Origin: CAYONP01 sp964405335
GTDB lineage: Bacteria > Armatimonadota > UBA10988
Reading direction: 5' to 3'
DNA length: 16,060 nucleotides
Assembly: GCA_964405335.1 (NCBI GenBank)
Contig: CAYONP010000117.1
Span: 1-16,060, forward strand
The notes below the pieces were generated by a model. That model saw only the letters and a list, made by a program, of their open reading frames with translations, was not told the origin of the DNA and searched no databases. Positions 13,078-16,060 of this stretch are shown here, piece by piece. The translations under genes were made by a program, and so were the position numbers. Positions within the stretch are counted from its first letter, which is position 1. Every line of letters begins with the position of its first letter.

Positions 13078-15017
13078 AACACCGCCTGCCGCGGCTGCTG
13101 GTCGTGCTGGTCGTGCTCGGCGCGGTCACTTTCGCCGTGGTTCGCTCGCGCCGGGCGGCGGCCGGGGGCGACCCGAACCTCGTCACCGGCAGCGGCACGG
13201 TCGAAGCGGTGGCCATCGGTGTCGCCGCGGAGGCCGGCGGGCGGATCACGCACCTGCTAGTTGACGAGGGCGACACCGTCGCCGAGGGCCAGATCCTCGC
13301 CGAGCTCGACCGGGCGACACTGGAGGCCGAGCTCGAGCGGGCCGAGGCGGTGGCCTACACGGCCCGCATGTACCTGGCCGAGGTGACCCGCGGCGCGCGG
13401 CCCGAGGAGCTGCGCGCCCGCGAAGCCCGGCTCGATGAGGCGCTGGCGGCGATGCGCGGCAGCGCCCGCCAGGCGGCCATCGCCGGCGAGGCCGAGCGCC
13501 GGCCGCACGAGCTGCTGGCCGCCGAGGACCGGGCGGCCAGCGAGGCGGCGGCGACGGCGGCGGCCGTGCGCCAGGCGCGCGCCGCGCTGGACGAGGCGCA
13601 GGCCGGCCCGCGGCCCGAAGAGCTGGAGCAGGCGCGGGCGGCGCTGCGTGCGGCGCAGGCGAGGATCTCGTCGGCCGAGGCCGAGCGGGCCCGCGCGGCG
13701 GCCGCCCGCCGCGGGGCCGAGGCCGAGCTGGCCCAGACCGAGGCGGCCGATCGCGAACGGCAGGCGGCGACCACCCAGACCGCCGCGGCCGAGACGCAGC
13801 TCGAGGTCGCCCGCGCCGCGCTGGCCGCGGCGCAGGCGCGGCGCGACCTGGTCGGCGCCGAGCCGCGGCCGGACCAGCGCGACCGGCTGCGGCAGGAGGT
13901 CGCCGCGGCCGAGGCGGCGTTCACCCTGACGCGGCAGGAGCGTTCGCGGGCCGAGACGCTCTACGCCCAGGGCGCGGTGGCCGAGCGGCAGCTCGACAGC
14001 GCGCGTGCGGCGCACGATTCGGCCGCGGCGCGGCTCGAGGCGGCCCGCGCCGCGCTGGCCGACCTCGAAGCCGGCGCCCGCGAGCCCGAGCGGCGCGAGG
14101 CCGGCGCGGCGGTCGAGCAGGCGGCCGCGGCCGTGGCCGGGGCGGATCAGGCGCTGGCCAACGCGCAGCGCGAGGAGCGCATCCTGCGCAGCACGACGCG
14201 GCAGCAGCTCGAGCGCGCGCGGGCGGCGGTCGACCAGGCCCGCGAGGCCGAGTCGGCCGCGCTGGCGGCGATCGACACCGCGCGGCAGCAGGCCGACAGC
14301 GCGCAGGCGACGGTCGACCTGCTCGACGCCGGCACGCGGCGCGAGCGGATCCGTCAAGCCGAGGCAGCCCTGGCCGCCGCCGAGGCGGGCCGCAGCGGCG
14401 CCGCCGAGGCGACGGGACACGCCGGCCGCGCCGCGCGGGACCGCTTCAGCCAGCGCCAGGCCGTGGCGGCCGCGCAGCAGCAGCTCGATCAGGCGGCGGC
14501 CCGCGCCGATGCGGCGAGCGCCGAGCTCGACCTGGCGCTGGCCGGCGCGACGAGCGAGATGAAGGAGGTGGCTCGGGGCGACCTGGAGCAGGCACAGGCG
14601 GCCGTCAGGCGGATCGCCGCGCAGATCGCCCAGACGGTGGTGCGCGCGCCGCGCGACGGGGTGATCAGCGAGGTCGTGCTGCGCGAGGGCGAGACCGTCA
14701 CCCCGGGCAGCGTGGTGGTGCGGATGTTCGACCTGAGCGACCTCTGGGTGCGGGTCTATCTGCCGCTGACCCAGTTCACCCGCGTGCGGCGCGGCCAGCC
14801 GGCGCGATTGGCCGCCGACGCCGCGCCCGACTCGCCGTTCCGCGGCGAGGTGAGCACGGTCAGCGACGAGGCGGAGTTCACGCCGCGCAACACGCAGACG
14901 GTCGACGAACGGATCAAGCAGGTCTTCTGGGTCAAGGTGACCGTCCTCGAAGGCGGAGGCGTGCTCAAGCCGGGTGTGCCGGTCGACGTTGCGATTGAGG
15001 CGCCGGCGCTGCCGTGA
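13074..15017 (+). CDS. HlyD/YbhG-like membrane fusion protein with an unusually long coiled coil
   Basis: The product has 647 aa. The ATG at 13074 lies in an ATGA overlap with the preceding stop. Residues 7-23 are a single transmembrane anchor. A first half-lipoyl segment covers about 41-79 (GTVEAVAIGVAAEAGGRI, VDEGDTVAEGQILAELD). A very long Ala/Glu/Arg/Gln-rich coiled coil spans about 80-520. The second half-lipoyl segment (VVRAPRDGVISEVVLREGETV, about 522-542) and a beta-barrel (550-645) complete the fold. Such proteins bridge an ABC or other inner-membrane pump to the outer membrane. The usual length is about 330-400 aa; the excess is all in the coiled coil, where Gly-x-Arg-x-Glu-type turns recur at residues 107, 178, 261, 334, 420 and 491. 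The gene overlaps the ABC ATPase gene by 4 nt. Family assignment is firm; the cargo is unknown. Confidence 0.9.
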   Translation: MKHRLPRLLVVLVVLGAVTFAVVRSRRAAAGGDPNLVTGSGTVEAVAIGVAAEAGGRITHLLVDEGDTVAEGQILAELDRATLEAELERAEAVAYTARMYLAEVTRGARPEELRAREARLDEALAAMRGSARQAAIAGEAERRPHELLAAEDRAASEAAATAAAVRQARAALDEAQAGPRPEELEQARAALRAAQARISSAEAERARAAAARRGAEAELAQTEAADRERQAATTQTAAAETQLEVARAALAAAQARRDLVGAEPRPDQRDRLRQEVAAAEAAFTLTRQERSRAETLYAQGAVAERQLDSARAAHDSAAARLEAARAALADLEAGAREPERREAGAAVEQAAAAVAGADQALANAQREERILRSTTRQQLERARAAVDQAREAESAALAAIDTARQQADSAQATVDLLDAGTRRERIRQAEAALAAAEAGRSGAAEATGHAGRAARDRFSQRQAVAAAQQQLDQAAARADAASAELDLALAGATSEMKEVARGDLEQAQAAVRRIAAQIAQTVVRAPRDGVISEVVLREGETVTPGSVVVRMFDLSDLWVRVYLPLTQFTRVRRGQPARLAADAAPDSPFRGEVSTVSDEAEFTPRNTQTVDERIKQVFWVKVTVLEGGGVLKPGVPVDVAIEAPALP

Positions 15018-15925
15018 GCGCGGCGATCGAAATCGATGGGCTGAGCAAGCGCTTCGGTGAGACGGTCGCCGTCGACGCCCTCTCGCTGACCGTCGCCGAG
15101 GGTGAGATCTTCGGGCTGATCGGCCCTGACGGCGCCGGCAAGACCACCTTGATGCGTCTGCTCTGCGGCATCCTGCGCCCCGACGCGGGCACCGCGCGGC
15201 TGGCCGGCTGCGATGTCGTCGCCGATCCCGAGGGGGTCAAGCAGCGGATCGGCTATCTGTCGCAGGCCTTCTCGCTCTATGGCGACCTGACCGTCGAGGA
15301 GAACCTCGACTTCGTCGCCGATCTGTACCAGACCCCGCGCGACGAACTGGCGCAGCTCAAGCGCGAGATGCTCGCGATCACCGACTTGACGAGGTTCAGG
15401 GATCGCCAGGCGGGGCGCCTGTCGGGCGGCATGAAACAGAAGCTCGGGCTCTGCTGCGCGCTCTGCCACCGCCCGCGCGTGCTGTTGCTCGACGAGCCGA
15501 CGACGGGCGTCGATCCCGTCTCGCGCCGAGACTTCTACCGCATCCTGGCCGGCCTGCCAGAGCAGGGAGTGACGGTACTGCTCTCGTCACCCTACATGGA
15601 CGAGGCGAGCCGCTGCCACCGTCTGGCGCTGATGTCGGCCGGCCGGCTGCTCGCCGTCGGCACCGCCGACGAGCTGAGCGCGCGGGTCGGCGGGCTGATC
15701 TACGAGCTGGTCACGCCCGACGTGCGCCGCGCCGGCGAAACGGTCGCGGCGCTGCCCGGCGTGCTCGGCGTGACGCCCTTCGGCGACAGCCTGCATGTGC
15801 GGTTGGGCGACGAGTCGGTCGCCGCGGCGATGGCGCGGGCGCTCGACGAGGAGGGGGTGGAGGTCCGCAATCTGTCGCGCGTGCCGGCGTCGCTGGAGGA
15901 TTTGTTTGTGGAGATGGTGGGGTGA
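15014..15925 (+). CDS. ABC transporter ATP-binding protein, YbhF-like
   Basis: The product has 303 aa. The GTG at 15014 overlaps the upstream TGA (GTGA) and starts at SAAIEIDGLSKRFGE, the normal beginning of an ABC ATPase. It has Walker A GPDGAGKTT (37-45; Asp where many have Asn), a Q-loop with Gln84, signature LSGGMKQK (136-143), Walker B VLLLDEP (156-162) and a D-loop (GVDP). The switch position, usually His in S-T-H-x-M-D-E-A, is Pro193 (SSPYMDEA); I recall this substitution in YbhF-type ATPases. The C-terminal 80 residues form the accessory domain common in ABC-2 drug or polysaccharide exporters. An HlyD protein followed by this ATPase mirrors ybhG-ybhF, but E. coli YbhF has two fused ATPase domains while this has one. 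The membrane permeases should lie to the right. Confidence 0.92.
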   Translation: MSAAIEIDGLSKRFGETVAVDALSLTVAEGEIFGLIGPDGAGKTTLMRLLCGILRPDAGTARLAGCDVVADPEGVKQRIGYLSQAFSLYGDLTVEENLDFVADLYQTPRDELAQLKREMLAITDLTRFRDRQAGRLSGGMKQKLGLCCALCHRPRVLLLDEPTTGVDPVSRRDFYRILAGLPEQGVTVLLSSPYMDEASRCHRLALMSAGRLLAVGTADELSARVGGLIYELVTPDVRRAGETVAALPGVLGVTPFGDSLHVRLGDESVAAAMARALDEEGVEVRNLSRVPASLEDLFVEMVG

Positions 15926-16060
15926 GCGAGGTACGCAGCAGCGGTGCGCCTAGGCCAGCCGCGCAGGTCGCGACGAGCTACCGGCAAGCCCCCAGCCCCT
16001 CCCCGGCGCGGCGCGTGGTAGGGCGCTTTCGCCGAAAGCGCTGCCTGGATCGGCGCCGGA
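15922..16060 (+). CDS. Possible start of the next exporter gene, partial at right edge
   Basis: A GTG at 15922 overlaps the ATPase stop (GTGA), repeating the overlap used at 15014. The frame stays open for 46 codons to the window end. The product (SEVRSSGAPRPAAQVATSY, then Pro/Ser/Arg-rich) shows no domain yet and reads through a hairpin that resembles the intergenic repeats. It could be the N-terminal extension of a second ATPase subunit or an ABC-2 permease. Alternatively the stretch is a non-coding repeat-containing spacer. Confidence 0.4.
   Translation, partial: MSEVRSSGAPRPAAQVATSYRQAPSPSPARRVVGRFRRKRCLDRRR
16017..16041. repeat. Hairpin sharing the GGTAGGGCGC arm with the 11050-11280 array
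   Basis: GGTAGGGCGC (16017-16026) equals the outer arm of the reverse-orientation units of the large array, read on the opposite strand. It leads into a perfect 9-bp palindrome, GCGCTTTCG (16023-16031) and CGAAAGCGC (16033-16041), around a single C. The outer right arm is degraded (TGCC rather than CTACC). This looks like a diverged solo copy of the same structural class. Confidence 0.5.

Noticed and set aside
13257..14420. 387-codon minus-strand frame opposite the coiled-coil region of the fusion protein
   Set aside because: Gly/Arg/Leu-rich reading of the complement of an Ala/Glu-rich coiled coil; no start signal or domain.

Overview
The window is a GC-rich stretch of bacterial chromosome, densely coded and with compact spacing. 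It has clear GGAG-type ribosome binding sites, ATG, GTG and TTG starts, and several 4-nt start/stop overlaps. A lipoprotein with a lipobox, a TadE/G-like pilus-type protein and an HlyD-type membrane fusion protein suggest a diderm. The secreted repeat and Ig-like proteins, the palindromic intergenic repeats and the high GC look like an environmental lineage such as Armatimonadota, Planctomycetota or Hydrogenedentota. That is an impression from recall, and the sequence alone does not settle the phylum. No rRNA, tRNA, CRISPR array, transposase or phage gene was seen.

Left part (1-6111): two genes on the minus strand form an operon. The first encodes a 774-aa secreted protein with a duplicated domain of unknown function. 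Ten bases downstream comes a secreted alpha-helical protein of at least 679 aa that runs off the left edge. A 161-bp intergenic region separates them from a divergent 525-aa lipoprotein with Ig-like domains. Next is a 350-bp non-coding stretch (6112-6461) carrying an inverted pair of REP-like palindromes and two GC hairpins.

Middle (6462-11054): a 588-aa TadE/G-like protein, a VapBC-type toxin-antitoxin pair overlapping by 4 nt, an enolase-superfamily (mandelate racemase subgroup) gene broken by a 1-nt frameshift near 9788, and an intact aldo/keto reductase. The last two probably formed a small sugar or sugar-acid catabolic pair.

Right part (11050-16060): a 231-bp array of palindromic repeats lies between two convergent genes, and its end units supply the TAG stop codons of both. 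A SAM methyltransferase (minus) is divergent from a run of plus-strand genes, each overlapping the next by 4 nt: a GT2 glycosyltransferase, a very long HlyD/YbhG-like fusion protein, a YbhF-like ABC ATPase and the first 46 codons of a further reading frame. The fusion protein's coiled coil appears to be built from three copies of a segment of about 156 residues. This looks like an envelope glycan or efflux locus.

The most unusual signals are the repeat array (82-bp higher-order period, a compensated stem substitution, a conserved stem mismatch, and its capture of both stop codons) and the triplicated alpha-hairpin of the fusion protein.
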